From Kudoa neothunni (taxonomy: Eukaryota; Cnidaria), in the NCBI GenBank assembly GCA_964304625.1, contig OZ199839.1, forward strand, positions 1,612,001 to 1,676,000: a DNA stretch of 64,000 nucleotides, written 5' to 3'. Each line of letters starts with the position of its first letter. Position 1 is the first letter of the stretch. A program made the translations under genes and the position numbers. Under the pieces are notes generated by a model. That model had not been told where the DNA came from. It saw only the letters and a list, made by a program, of their open reading frames with translations, and searched no databases. This document shows, one piece after another, positions 36,674 to 48,570 of this stretch.

Positions 36674-36958
36674 ATTACAGACGGTAAAGTTAACGCCCGT
36701 CAAAGAGAATTCTTTCAACTCTATGTTACACAGGGAAAAATATTTTGGAATATTTTTCCATTAGTATATTTATTATTGAGAACGATGAAGGAGAATGGCT
36801 ATTGGAGGACAATCAACATTATTAAAAGTATGCGTCATCGAAGTTACTCAGATTACACCATTATTGATTTTGAGATGTCTGCATATGTTGCTTTAAAACA
36901 AATCGAACATATACATTGCCTGTTTCAATTTGGCCAATGTATTTTTAGAAAAATCTAA
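36674..36958 (+). mobile_element. MULE transposase fragment
   Basis: The frame reads ITDGKVNARQREFFQLYVTQ, FPLVYLLLRTMKENGYWRTI, then DYTIIDFEMSAYVALKQ and CLFQFGQCIFRKI. This matches the order of the Mutator-like core: DG-F-QLY, PLVYALL, then the second Asp in DFE and the CxFHxxQ box with His replaced. No ends were found. It is the only MULE coding trace here and may relate to the long-TIR element at 28375-30014. Confidence 0.7.
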
Positions 36959-37849
36959 ATTTGGCTATGGATCATCTTCAAAAAAAAGAATTAAAATTTT
37001 TATTGTCAAATACCTTAACTCCATAACATATACTTCATTCGAATGTGTAAAAATGGAATATACAAATATTATCTTTTTTCAACCAAAGTAAATTACCGCG
37101 CGTACGCAATTTTCTGTTTTCGTAATATTTTATGTAGCTATTTTAAAATAAGTTATAAAACCTTTTTATGACTATATTTAAATGTTAAATATTTAATTAA
37201 CAAACTGAAACATTAATCTTTAGTTGTCAAACAACATACGGATAGTGCGTAATATTTTTGAAGTTGACCTTGGATTTTCAGTTATTAAAAAGTTACAAAT
37301 GAGCAAATATTCCAAGTTAGAATTCAAAACTATCAAAAAATATAATAAAACAATACGCCAATCTACTTTATAACAAATACGAGGCTATTTCATTCAAATA
37401 TTTTAAGATATCTATGTCCGTATTAAGCGGGTTTCTAAACAATAAAGAAACCCCTATTTAACTTTTTGAAGAAGGCCTAACAAAAAAGAACAGGAAAACT
37501 TTAAAGTAAGATAAAATATATCACTCGATCAACTTTTATATAACTGAATGTGCTGAGCAAGATTCAAAAAGTGAATTAAACACAGTGGTTTTATTCAAAA
37601 AAAAAGAGCTATCCCTAAAGGAAAAATTGATAATGTTGTAACGAATGGATGGTTTCGTGGATTGAAATATCGCTATAATACGGGGAAAAATTTTTTTCAT
37701 AGAGAATCCGTAGGCGTTGATCCAACAACTACAAATGAGTTGTTGAGGCAACTTGATAAATTATGTGAGGGATATTTTGGTGATTTTTTCTATAATATTA
37801 ATGAAAACTCCTCATTTTATCGGAAGTGTGATGAACATTTAGTTACAAC

Positions 37850-37882
37850 ATATATATATATATATATATATATAGATATAGA
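37850..37882. repeat. (TA)n / (GATA) microsatellite
   Basis: About twelve TA units followed by short GATA units, interrupting the old pogo transposase frame. Confidence 0.9.
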
Positions 37883-38139
37883 TATTTTTTAGAAAAAAAT
37901 ATGTTTCTTCTGAAAACTACATTAAGAATACAGTAAAAAACCAACTTCACGTAATCCCATCGGGACCAAGAAAAGGCGCGTCAAGTCGGTCACATCCAAT
38001 TTCACGCATTTGCGTGTGCAATTATCCCAGAAAAAATTGACATTTAATAATGGTTAAGTTGTCTCTAAAAACGCCAGTTAATTATATATTAATTTTGAAA
38101 AGATAATTAAAACTCGGGAAACGTATTAACAGCAAAAAA

Positions 38140-38760
38140 CTATTTTTTAATGATCTATGAAATACTCCCCTTGTTGCTACCGGTAGAATACAGCAGTTTC
38201 GTCTACATTGTAAATAAAATTTTTAGAGTATCTTTCAAAAAGATTTTCTAATTTGATTGATTCATTCTAAGGTAATTTTAGGCGTAGCATCAACAGATTA
38301 GTTAATAAAATTCGATTTTTAAATGTTAAACTTTTTTTAGATCAACAAAACCCTCCATGAATTTTACATGAAGGTAAACCTTTTTCTTTGGCTAATTAAT
38401 TTCTCGTAATGATTATCGTTAGGACGTTGACTAAAATCCTTTCGCCTCGTGTCTACCCAATCCACTCACATACAGCTTCATCAACAGAATAAAATTGCCC
38501 TGCATGCAAATAATTTCTATTTTTAGATTCTAAAAACATTTATGGGTTTTGTTTATTTTATTTTTCATTTCTTGGATGCTTTTACGAGTCGAGATAATAA
38601 ATCTTTTAAAACGTGATACCGTGGCCGTTTTTGAATTATAAGATGGGGCACCTTCATAATAATTAGTAATATTGTACTTTTCGGCAATAGATATAGTTTC
38701 TGGAACTTTTTAACATTAACTATTATCTCAACTAAATAATAAACAAGAAGTACCAGAAAA
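38140..38760 (-). mobile_element. pogo/Tigger fragment in opposite orientation
   Basis: On the minus strand 38705-38400 reads PETISIAEKYNITNYYEG, SRFKRFIISTRKSIQEM, then YSVDEAVCEWIG and TRGERILV, the typical DNA-binding region of pogo transposases (EAVLEWF, R-K-IPI). It lies antisense to the surrounding pogo pieces, so it is a separate insertion. No ends were identified. Confidence 0.5.
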
Positions 38761-38941
38761 AAGTGGGTGAATTTTGTCGATCACGTGACTTTAAGTTACA
38801 TTATTTAGTTATTTTTTGAAATAATCTTTATAGAAATTTTGATTGAAATATTATAAGAAACATTATAAAAACAGTAACTAGTCAATATTCCAACTAAATA
38901 GATTTTAAAAAAGCGCATGAAATTGGTTACCTATTGTACTA

Positions 38942-40965
38942 CAGTAAGGTCTCGATATTGCGTGATTTTCAATTTGTAGTCTTTGTTTAATTCAAACTGT
39001 ACAATTAATTGGCTGAAATGTTGTTATATGGTTAACAGAATATGTTTTCATATTTATATATATTTTTTGTGTAAGATCAGTGAAAATCGAGGGTCTTGCT
39101 ACTACGTGGCTTTTTTTCCATAAAATAATCCGATGAATCCACCTTTTGTACCGTTACAGAAGTTGAAATGGTTAGGTGTCAGAGAAGCATTAAGGATAAA
39201 TGAGAAATAATATTGCATTATAAATCATTAGGACCGATTCCCAGGGCCAAAGCTTTAACAGTAAAGAAATTTAACCTGCCTAGTAAGCATCAATTTCTAA
39301 TCATTATTAAATAAACATAGGCTATTCTTCGTTGAATAGAATGTTGTCTAAGGAAAGCGAAATCATCGATTCAAATTTTTCTGATAGTCGTATTAGAATG
39401 AAAAACGGGAAATATGATGAACTTGAAAGTCTACTATTCAACTGGATTGTTCTCCAAAGAAAAAAGAAGAAAAATATTCCGGGACTTATTATTTACGAAA
39501 AGGCTAAAAAAATAGCTGAAGATCTCAAAATTTACGATTTTAATTGTAGTAAAGGTTGGTTCTCTAATTTCAAGACAAGGTATTGTTTGACGAATATCAG
39601 ATTACACGGAGAGGCTGGAAGTGCTGATGTAAGTGCGATCCCTGAATTGATTAACAATAATTCAAATATTCTTGGTAAGTATAAACGGGAAGATATTATA
39701 AATATGGATGAAGCCGCCCTTTTTAACGAACAATTACCTCAGCAAACGTATGTCACCAAGCACGAATCTGGCATAAAAGGGACAAAACAGTCAAAAAAAA
39801 AGAGTAACAATATTGGTTATTGCTTCAAGTACCGGCGAGAAATTTCCACTTTACGTGATTGGAAAATTTAAGAAGCCGCGTTGTTTTAATGGGGTAAAAA
39901 ATCTCCCAATAAACTTTAAGTCTTAAAATAATGGTTGGATGTCTGCGGTGTTGAGTTATTCTGATGCAGCGCCAGAAATACCAAACACCATTTAATAACA
40001 CAACATTTACGCAAGCGCCAAACTATTATTAATGTGATAATGTAGAGAGCTGACATGCGGCTCTATTCTTAGAAATCCTAAAAAATTTAGATAACATGTT
40101 CAATCAAGAAAATAGAAAGGTCCCTATCCTCCTTGATCAATGCCCGTCTCATCCCAATTTAACGAACCTCTTTAATAACATTGAATTGTTGTACCTACCT
40201 AAAAACACCACCAGTGTCCTCCAGCCAATGGATCTCGGCATCATTCATAGTTTGAAGGAAAACTACCGCAAATTGTTGGCCAGAAAATTTCTGTCTGACG
40301 AGGATATTTCAACACTCTTCAAATACACGATTATGGATTGTTTTCATACGTTGAATGAAGCATGGGACATGATAGAGAGAAAAACTATTGAAAATTGTTT
40401 CAAGAAATCTCAGATATTTAGAATTCATAGGATTAGCTAATAAATTAATATTAATATAAAGTAAAGAGGATACTAACGCAGACGTCGACTCAGCATCTGA
40501 AACAATAATTGTTGGTAAATATGCATTTCAGGTAAGTTTGTTTCAAATAAATTCCTAGACGACTTTGACGATGTAAGTGAATTGGAGGAAGCTGAAACCA
40601 TACGTGAGGACGCATCATATCAAATCGATAAGGATATTTCGATTGTTTCAAAATGCGATGAAGATCCAGATTTTGATGAAAATAATGAAATAGTTAGCTC
40701 TGCTGAATTAGAAAATGCGATAAATATTATCAGAAAAGCTTTTATGCGAGAGAATCCTGCTGCTTTAATCTATACTCATCCCAGAATGGACGAAATATAT
40801 AACATTATTAAAAATAGAGAAAAGTTTAAAAAAATAGATGACTTTTTTGTTAAATTAATATTTTTCGTTGTTTTCGCATGCGCCGGTCTCGGTATTGCTT
40901 GGGGTTTTGCTATTGTGTGGAAAAATCCTACTCCCAAAAATACACGCAATATCGAGACCTTACTG
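38942..40965 (+). mobile_element. pogo/Tigger element with perfect terminal repeats
   Basis: Perfect 23-bp inverted repeats at 38942-38964 and 40943-40965, flanked by TA on both sides (38940-38941, 40966-40967), the pogo target site. Length 2024 bp. The perfect ends indicate a recent arrival. It sits inside an older, decayed pogo element. Confidence 0.93.
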
Positions 40966-40967
40966 TA
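39341..40967 (+). pseudogene. pogo transposase, broken
   Basis: The ATG is at 39341. The N-terminal half has the CENP-B-type DNA-binding domain (YDELESLLFNWIVLQRKKKK, SKGWFSNFKTRY). The DDD core follows: INMDEAALF near 39703, LLDQCPSHPNLTNLF at about 40130, and YLPKNTTSVLQPMDLGIIHS near 40200-40245. A C-terminal acidic stretch runs from about 40582 into the right terminal repeat and ends in a hydrophobic segment. The frame shifts at an A-run near 39790-39800 (the next frame reads TGEKFPLYVIGKFKKPRCF), and the second box is preceded by stops around 40030-40090. Confidence 0.85.
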
Positions 40968-41820
40968 AATAACCAAAAAAAGATACACAATTTTACTAAA
41001 GCATCAATAATTGGAAATATGCTCAAACCGTTGATAACTGGACCAAGAGAAAATCCACCTTGTTTCAAAAATGTTGAAAAATTTCCGAATAAAAGACATT
41101 TTTCTATAATATCTAACTGAAATAAATCAGTCTTGTATCATCAAAAAAAGAAAAACTTTAATATTCCCTGAAAATGCAAGTTGCCATTACAACAAGAAAT
41201 TTAGGAACATAAAATTATTTTTATCAAAAACACAAGGGTGTCTTGCAACTTGATCAAGAGATTATTCATTCTTTTAAGTGCGCGTATAAAACGAGAACGA
41301 TCCAACGTTTTATATCATGCGTTTAGGCTGGCACTGATTCAATACTTCCAAATGTTTGAGGGACGAAGATACTCGTTCAAAAGTCTTAAGAATGTGCCAA
41401 AGAAACGAAAGTAACCAATCGTTTTCGCAAAGCAGGATTTTCACCTTCAAAACAAAATTTTGTCGATAATAATGTTGAGAATTTGAATGTTCTTATTCGG
41501 ATGAGAATAGTAATTTTGACGAATATAATGAAAAGGTAAAATATAGTTTAGATATTTATTAATATATTAATTTTTCTAATACTTTAAATATTGGTTAAGT
41601 TACCAATATTGACAACGACATTATAATCGATTCCGAAGCTCAAAAAGTTGAAGCGTCTGATAAAACACCAATTGAATTTAAGAAAGAATTTAAATTATTA
41701 TTTCAATGCCTGAAAGGGAACCAATCTTCAAATTTGACCTCCACAGAGGAGGATATTTATGACATTATTTCCAAAAACTTAACTCACACAAGAATAAACA
41801 ATTATTTTTCATTCGCATAA

Positions 41821-43423
41821 CTTTATTGTACTTTTGATTATTTCTTTTCAATAAATGTAACGATTTTCAGAATAGAGGAAGGTGAAAAAATAAAAGAACT
41901 CCCCAACAATTCATTGTGTACAGTCAGTCAGCTTCCTACTGTATTCTGAAGAGAAAATTCTAAAAGGAACAAAACATCCCATTAATTTTCGAAAGGCGTA
42001 TGAAAGATATATATGACATCCTTAAATTCAAACAACGCGGAAACGTTAAATCTTTACCTTTGCAAAGAATTCAATAAATGGTACTAAAAACTTAAAATTC
42101 TTCAAAGAATTAAAGATTAACCAAAGTAATAGTTGAAGAGGACATCAAATGCGACGTGCTTAATGTGGCAGATATTACAGATACGGCGATGTAAAGGCGA
42201 AATCTAGGTACTTTTAAAGAAATTTACAAAAATTATCATTCATATTATGATATGATTCACTTCCAGCTTAAAGAAAAGACATATTGTCTGGAAATTAATT
42301 GAATAGATTAATTTTAGTTCTTTTACCGTCGTTGAAGTATTGTGTACTTTTTACGCACGCATATTAACCCATTCATACGAATAACTTTCTTTTAAATTAA
42401 TTAATAGTGGATAATTTTCTACAGTATTTTGTTTTTAATACAAGAGATAATTTGTTAAAATTACTTTTATTAACAATTTTATTTATGTTTGAGTATTAAT
42501 TACAATTGTCTTTTTCCTCATAGATCGGTTTCAACTGGCTTTATTATATTCACACTATTCGTAATTAGCTTATTTCTTTATTATATTCACTTTAAGGTTT
42601 TTTTGCGATTTTTTACTTACTTTTTGTATCTAAATATTTTTATATCTTTATATATCTTGTTTGACTGAAAACAGGAAATATTCGTTTTTCTTTCTATCTG
42701 ATTCTCAATGGACCATGAATCTTCATCCTCATTGGGGTTTTAAGTATCGACAAAGTTAAAAATATTATTTGATGATTTCTTTGGTATCTAAGGAACCTTT
42801 TCAAAACCCGAATGCGAAGAGACCTAAAGGGAACTCACATGACAATATATGAGCTCATCAAATAACTGCATAAAGTGAAGACTAGGATTTAAGTTATAAG
42901 TTTAGTGATAGGAATCGCAGGATTACATAAATAAACATAAAAGATATACTTATTCTTATAGGAAATAGATAACGTAGTGACGAAAGTAACAAACGAACTA
43001 CTGGGTCACATTCTTAATCCTCAAAAGAAAAACATAATATTGAGGTGACTGTTGGTTTGATTCGAAATATAACCCATCCTAAAAATTTGAAGGTACAAAC
43101 TTTATAATAAATGGAATTAATACAGATAAGAATTGAAGCTAATTGCGATTTTTCGCATATAATAGGTAAAAACAAGTACAATTAAGCGAGTTAGGACTCA
43201 GATAAGAAGTTGAAGAATTAATAATAAAACAAAACAACTTAATTATTTTATCCGAAAATAATAACGATAGTTACAAATAGAAAAAACTGAATGTTAAGAT
43301 TATTATATATTGGCGATACCTATCGTAATAGTATTAATTAATAGATCATAGGTAGTTAGTAGGACTGACTGTTGTCTTAACGCTTGATCGTCTGTTCTAG
43401 ATCGGGCAATATCTACAAACATT
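41821..43423. other. Unassigned, probably decayed transposon sequence
   Basis: Short coding-like scraps occur (VEEDIKCDVLNVADITDTAM near 42135) but no frame, ends or splice model hold together. The last part upstream of 43424 presumably includes the promoter of AHD-PH gene 2. Confidence 0.3.
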
Positions 43424-45116
43424 ATGAGTCTCAGACCTCGAAATAATGCAGCTTTTTCCACTTTGAAACCCGAGTGCGACATTGGAACACAGCGCCGCAT
43501 TGGCGAGTTATCAGAAAAAATGAATGATATCTCGAATTTAGAAACCGTATAATTAGTTTAGTTTTGAAGCTATTTTGAGTGTTTAATTTGTGTATTAGGC
43601 AGGAACTGAAACCTATATTGATATATTGTCCACATTAACAAGAAACCGTGATTCAATTCCAGCTGACATAAACTCAGTCTCTAAATTGATAAGCCTACTG
43701 AATCTGGTGGCTGAGTATTGTACCACTATCACCCACATAAAACTTATGGAAAAACTTATATATCTCAATGAAATTCCTAGCAACCGGTAATATTTTTGTT
43801 GGATAAATATGGAGACTAATATTGATCATGTAGAGACAAAGATAGTTCATGTACTGTTCATTTTAAAAGTATTTCTGTGTGTTATCGAAACAGGTCACTA
43901 TCATATTGTTAATAGAATTAAGATATCCCATTATATACAAAAAAGAACACAGCTTTAAGAAATTTTCCGGTAACAAATATGCTTTAAATACAGAATCACT
44001 AATTGTGCGTATCTAGGACATCAACTGTTCTTTTTTTACACCATACAATGCGATTATTTTATTCTTAATTCCGGCTGCGTAGAGTTCAAACCTGAAACAC
44101 CTATATTGGAATTTGATGAAATTGTTATGTATGATCAGCATTAATCGATATTATACTTCATTTTTTACAACCATCAAATAATAGACCATATATGGACAAA
44201 AGTATGACTTTGGTGGGCACTCTTAATTATTTCTACATTCCACATGGTAATACCCTCCAAAAATACATGCAAAAGGTTAAAAAAGAAACCCTCACTGGAT
44301 CAGAACAAGAGTTCCAACCTTGGTGCAAGTTTTCTGTCAAATTCGAGGATTTTGTTGGCATTGACTCTCCAATTTTCTATTCTAAAACTGAGAACTGTAA
44401 TTAAAATCCACGTTTCTTACTCTTTACCATTCGATTTAATTCTACTTAAAATAAATAAACTTTTAGTTAATAACAAACTTGATAAATTCTTTCAACCCTG
44501 GAATGACGTCGCTATAACAACAACAGTTCTCTCTAAACATCAGGTCATCGTCAAATTCTCAGCTGTCGTCGAAATTATTGTAATCTAACTTAATTCATTC
44601 GAATAAATATTTTATCAATGTTCTAATCTGATTTTTAGAACGACAAATTTAGTTGTTACAAACGACTTCACTTGCGACCAAATGGACTTACAGTAAGAAA
44701 TAAAGATTCCGTTGGAGATTTCACTGTGGAATCACCTTTGATCACAATAACCAAAGTTTGTGGCTTTTAACAGTTTTTGCTGTAATCAAAATTAACCAAA
44801 TAGGATACAACCTACGAATTTCAGGATGAAGAGGAATCAGTTCGTGTAAAAATTTACACCGATCAAACAATAGCCGACATTAGATTCTATAATAGTCAAG
44901 AAGCTTTTCAAATGATTAGATCTTTAAAAGAATACAAAGAATCCTACCCTGTAATCATACAATAATAAAATGATAGCATTGGTTTGAATTTTTTAGGTAT
45001 TTGGTGATACGTTAGCGATTTCAATGGAGGAACCTCCAAAATGCTATCATCTTTTAAATAAGGCAGTTGAAAATCCTAGCAACTTTTTCGACAGTATTAG
45101 TTCGTTGATGTTTTAA
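43424..45116 (+). CDS. Anillin/rhotekin-like protein (coiled coil - AHD - PH), copy 2
   Basis: Ten exons join in phase to 393 residues: 43424-43546, 43599-43786, 43834-43893, 43953-44008, 44083-44128, 44185-44396, 44467-44579, 44639-44755, 44804-44950, 44997-45116; introns are 46-74 nt. Layout equals copy 1: a helical N-terminus (SVSKLISLLNLVAEYCTTIT), a C2-like AHD (SSCTVHFKSISVCYRNR, LEFDEIVIPYMDKSMTLVGT, FEDFVGIDSPIFYSK), and a PH domain (FSCYKRLHLRPNG, SPLITITKDTTYEFQDEEES, ending in a helix after ADIRFYNSQEAFQM). Both copies end alike: NPSNFFDSISSLMF here and SPTSFFDSIGMPVL in copy 1. The copies are strongly diverged, so the duplication is old. A cortical cytoskeleton role is inferred from architecture only. 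Confidence 0.6.
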
Positions 45117-45559
45117 CAGATACCTTACAATCATCATTCAATCTGGCGATGCTTTTCCTAGATTCTATTATAATTATATAGTTAAGTTGTGATAATTTTT
45201 TTTATTTTTGTATTATTATTTTTTCTAATTGCGAAATTAAAGTTCTTGTATATTCTTTTAACTTTCATGGTAATTTAAACATATATATTTCACGTGGTTT
45301 ACTACGTTCCTTTTTTTGCTTGCTAATTGCATTATTAATAAATGATTTGCAGGTCCTTTCTTATCTTTTTCTATTGATTTCAACAAAAAATTTCCAATAT
45401 TTCTCATATTCCCACAGAGAATATTTATTAAGTTTCAAACAAAAACGGCTCGCCGAACGATAGATAGGTGTTGAACTTTAATAGGTGACCTTGGACTCGA
45501 CCAGCCCACCCAGATTAATTTCTGTCCTTTATTTGATTATATTTTAAGCTGTATTTGCT
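45117..45559. other. Intergenic, nothing recognised
   Basis: AT-rich 3' flank of AHD-PH gene 2; no frame or repeat end seen. Confidence 0.3.
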
Positions 45560-46126
45560 TGTTTTAAGACGTTATTAGGCGACAAAAAATGCATGATGTA
45601 CAATAAATAATTCATTTTTGGGAACACTCAAACAGGTAAGTGTTTTTATGGAGTGCTCGTTACATATAATGTTGTTACACACGTCGCATACTTGTTTGCA
45701 CCGCCTAATGATGCGTGTAGGACATGAACTACATCATTTCCGGCCATTTATATTGTTAGCTACCATAAATGGCGTATGATTCTCATTGAATTTGAACCTA
45801 ATTTCTTCAAGAGAACGCTTAAAGGAGGGTTGATATCCAATTTTGTTGTCTTCAGCTCCTCTCTTCTAGTGACTCACAATCAAAGAAGCGAATAAGTCCA
45901 CTAAAAATTGTTATCGGCGATTAGGTTTATCTTTTAAATATTCCGGAATTCTTTGAAAAGACAATAAATGAACTAAAAACAGCCACCTCAATAATTTGTT
46001 AGTAGATAATTGATTTGAGAAATTCGAACCTGACATAGATACACTTATTGTGCAATGGAGAGATTAACTTTTAAATAAAATAAAGCATATTTTTATCGTC
46101 ATAATCGCTTTTGGCTGAACATCAAC
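45560..46126 (-). mobile_element. piggyBac C-terminal remnant
   Basis: On the minus strand the piece reads LSTNKLLRWLFLVHLL, FKRSLEEIRFKFNENHTPFM and a Cys-rich domain CSSCPTRIIRRCKQVCDVC ... CNEHS, matching the end of a piggyBac transposase (C-x2-C..C-x2-C..C-x2-H). The rest of the element is missing or was displaced; piggyBac C lies immediately to the right. Confidence 0.65.
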
Positions 46127-46130
46127 TTAA

Positions 46131-48566
46131 GCCTCCAAGCACGCCAAAAACGACTATACACCAAGCAGTTTTTCATCTCAATTCACTGCTTACTGAAAAC
46201 ATTAAATCGGCTAGGTCAAATCATTATTCTTTTAAAAGTTTCTATATAATTTAATTTTAAAATTATGATTTTTTTGTTTGTTATGATTTTATGTCAAAGC
46301 TTACGCCAAGCAGTTTTGGGGTCCATGAGGACCCCACGTTTTTATTTCATAGAAACATTCATAAAATTATAAGAAATAAAATTTTTTAATCTTGAAAGGT
46401 CACATCAACTAAATAATGAGAAAAATCAAAGTCTGCGTCTCCGACATTGTCCGAGTGATACCGCCTGTCGTTAGAAATGGAACAATTATATGATGGTTTT
46501 CTAACAAGTGATGACTCTGATTGTAGCAAAATTGAAGTTTCTATTGAAGAATATTTCTCTTCATCTAGCTGTGATAGTTCGGATGATGATTGCGTCCCTG
46601 ACATGTATAGGGACAAAAACAATGTGCTATGGTCTTCAGTTGTACCTTCAAATACAAAAGTTAAAAAAGAAAACATCTTCAACAAACCTCTAGGTTTGAC
46701 CACATTTGTAACATCCCGAATTTGCAATTTACAGGACTGTTTTTCTATTTTTTTTGATGATGAGTTTTTCAATTCAGTCATTATTCACACTAACAAATTT
46801 GGTGCATTTCATTACGGTAAAAAATGGAAAGATCTGAATGTGGTGGAATTTAAATCATATATAGGAATTCTAATATATATGTCAATCTTTAAGGCTAAAA
46901 TGGAATCTCTTAAGCAGCTATGGAGTTTGAATAAAGGGCGTGACATATTTCGTAGAATTATGTCATTATATGGATTCACCCAAGTAAATAGAAGTCTGAG
47001 GCGAGAAAATGATAAGTTTTGCCCTGTAACCGATGTTTTCAATTGATGGAAAAACATTTTGCCGATGTGTGTAATTCCTTCTGCTGGTCTTACTGTCGAT
47101 GAACAGTTAGTTGCATTTAGGGACAGGTGTCCCTTTAGGCAGTATATGCTCTCTAAGCCTGCAGTTTATGGCATTATGTTCTTTCTTTTAACTGACCTTC
47201 GTACCGACTATACACACAATATTTCCGTTTATCTTGGAAAAACCAATAACGAAATTAACAAATGTGTCGGTGGAAAGGTCGTCTTAGAGCTCTCGTCGCA
47301 TTTAAAAGGATCTGGAAGAAACATTGTTTGTGACAATTTTTTTACCTCCATTCCGTTGGCAAACAAACTTCTTAACCTTGGCTTAACCCTTCTAGGGATT
47401 ATCCGCCATAATAAATGAGACATTCCATTAATTCTTAAAGCTAGGAAATCGAGAGAGGTTTTTAGTTCTATATTCGTTTTTCATGAAAAAAATGATGATG
47501 TCGTATGTTCCAAAGAGGAACAGAGCGGTCATTTTATTGGCTACATCCTCAAACAATGTCGATTTACGCCAAGCTAAGACAAAAAAGCCCCAGGTTATGA
47601 CTGATTATAACAAAACTAAGGGAGGTGTGGATACGGTAGATCGTATCCTGTCCATGACTAGAGTAAAAAGATACACCGGGAGGTGGCCTATGGTGGTTTT
47701 TTATATGATCGATATAAGTTTACTCAATTCATTTTATCTATTTAAAACAATATTTAGTAAGTCTAATATTTGTAGAAGCAATTATTCAGAACAACTTGCA
47801 GACTCATTAGTGGAGCCCACCAACAACCCAACTGTACTGATTTCGACTGATGGAACCGTGAAGTCCATGACGAAAAAAAGATGTAGCTTATGCGCTCGAC
47901 TGTCCGATACAAAAACAAAGAACCAATGTTACAGCTGCTCCCAATTCTGTTGCAACAAACATTCGAGAACTATATTTAGTTCCTTATTATATACTTCATC
48001 ATTAGTTTTGATTCGTTTTTCGCTTAGTTAAGGATCATATTAATTATTTGATAAATAATTTCTAATCCGTATCTTATCTTAATGATTGACTTATGTATGC
48101 CAGTAACCGTAGATTTTCTTAACTCATTCATATTTTAAAAAATACCAGTTAAGCAATATTTTATAATTATTAGAAAAATTTCATTGAATAACTTTTAGAA
48201 TCGGTAAAATCGCAATCATGTTGCCGAAAGAGAATATATATGTTTTGAGATATTAGAGAAATTTAATAAGTTCTATTATCTTTTATATATCTAGATAACA
48301 TTGTAAAAAAATCATAAGGTGTACTTAAAAAGACTTTTATTAATATTTAAATATTTAATATTAATTAATAAATGTTCGTCTGACTTCGACCGCCATCGTC
48401 CCACTAATAAATTATAATTATTTCGTTATCGCGCCTATAAAAAACATTGTTAAAGAATGAAATTGTATATCACACTATTATGTATCAAAATAAGCAATAA
48501 AAATCTGGGGTCCTACTGGACCCCAAAACTGCTTGGTGTATAGTCGTTTTTGACATGCTTGGAAGG
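46131..48566 (+). mobile_element. piggyBac element C (same family as element A)
   Basis: TTAA at 46127-46130 and 48567-48570. Inverted ends GCCTCCAAGCACGCC and GGCATGCTTGG-like (ACATGCTTGGAAGG), followed inside by ACCAAGCAGTTTTGGGGTCC and imperfect GGGGTCC..GGACCCC palindromes near both ends. Length 2436 bp. Element A shares both ends and the N-terminal protein. Confidence 0.92.
46477..48031 (+). pseudogene. piggyBac transposase, three disabling changes (element C)
   Basis: ATG at 46477. Acidic Ser-rich N-terminus, then DDE_Tnp_1_7: YIGILIYMSI, LTVDEQLVAFRDRCPF (first Asp 47098), IVCDNFFTSIPLANKLL (second Asp 47332) and KGGVDTVDRI (third Asp 47630). The Cys-rich domain CSLCARLSDTK and CYSCSQFCCNKH lies near 47880-47960. 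TGA at 47044-47046, TGA at 47416-47418 and a one-base shift in an A-run near 47487 break it. So few changes over about 520 codons indicate a young copy. Confidence 0.9.
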
Positions 48567-48570
48567 TTAA

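Larger units (their letters stand above)
37536..41820 (+). mobile_element. Old pogo/Tigger element, split by younger insertions
   Basis: The left part, around 37640-37850, reads VTNGWFRGLKYRYNTGKNFF, ESVGVDPTTTNELLRQL and FFYNINENSSFYRK, matching the CENP-B-type domain and first catalytic box of Tigger. The right part resumes at about 41000 with IIGNMLKPLITGPRENPPCF, then GVLQLDQEIIHSFKCAYKTR near 41240 and a C-terminal end at 41820 (RINNYFSFA). Between lie a (TA)n tract, a minus-strand pogo piece and the intact-ended pogo at 38942-40965. It is badly decayed and its ends were not located. Confidence 0.65.

Noticed and set aside
44244-44588. 114-codon ORF overlapping AHD-PH gene 2
   Set aside because: Out of frame over exon 6 of that gene, whose frame is fixed by flanking splice phases; only its last third coincides with a real exon.
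46386-46781. 131-codon minus-strand ORF
   Set aside because: Antisense shadow of the acidic N-terminus of the piggyBac C transposase.
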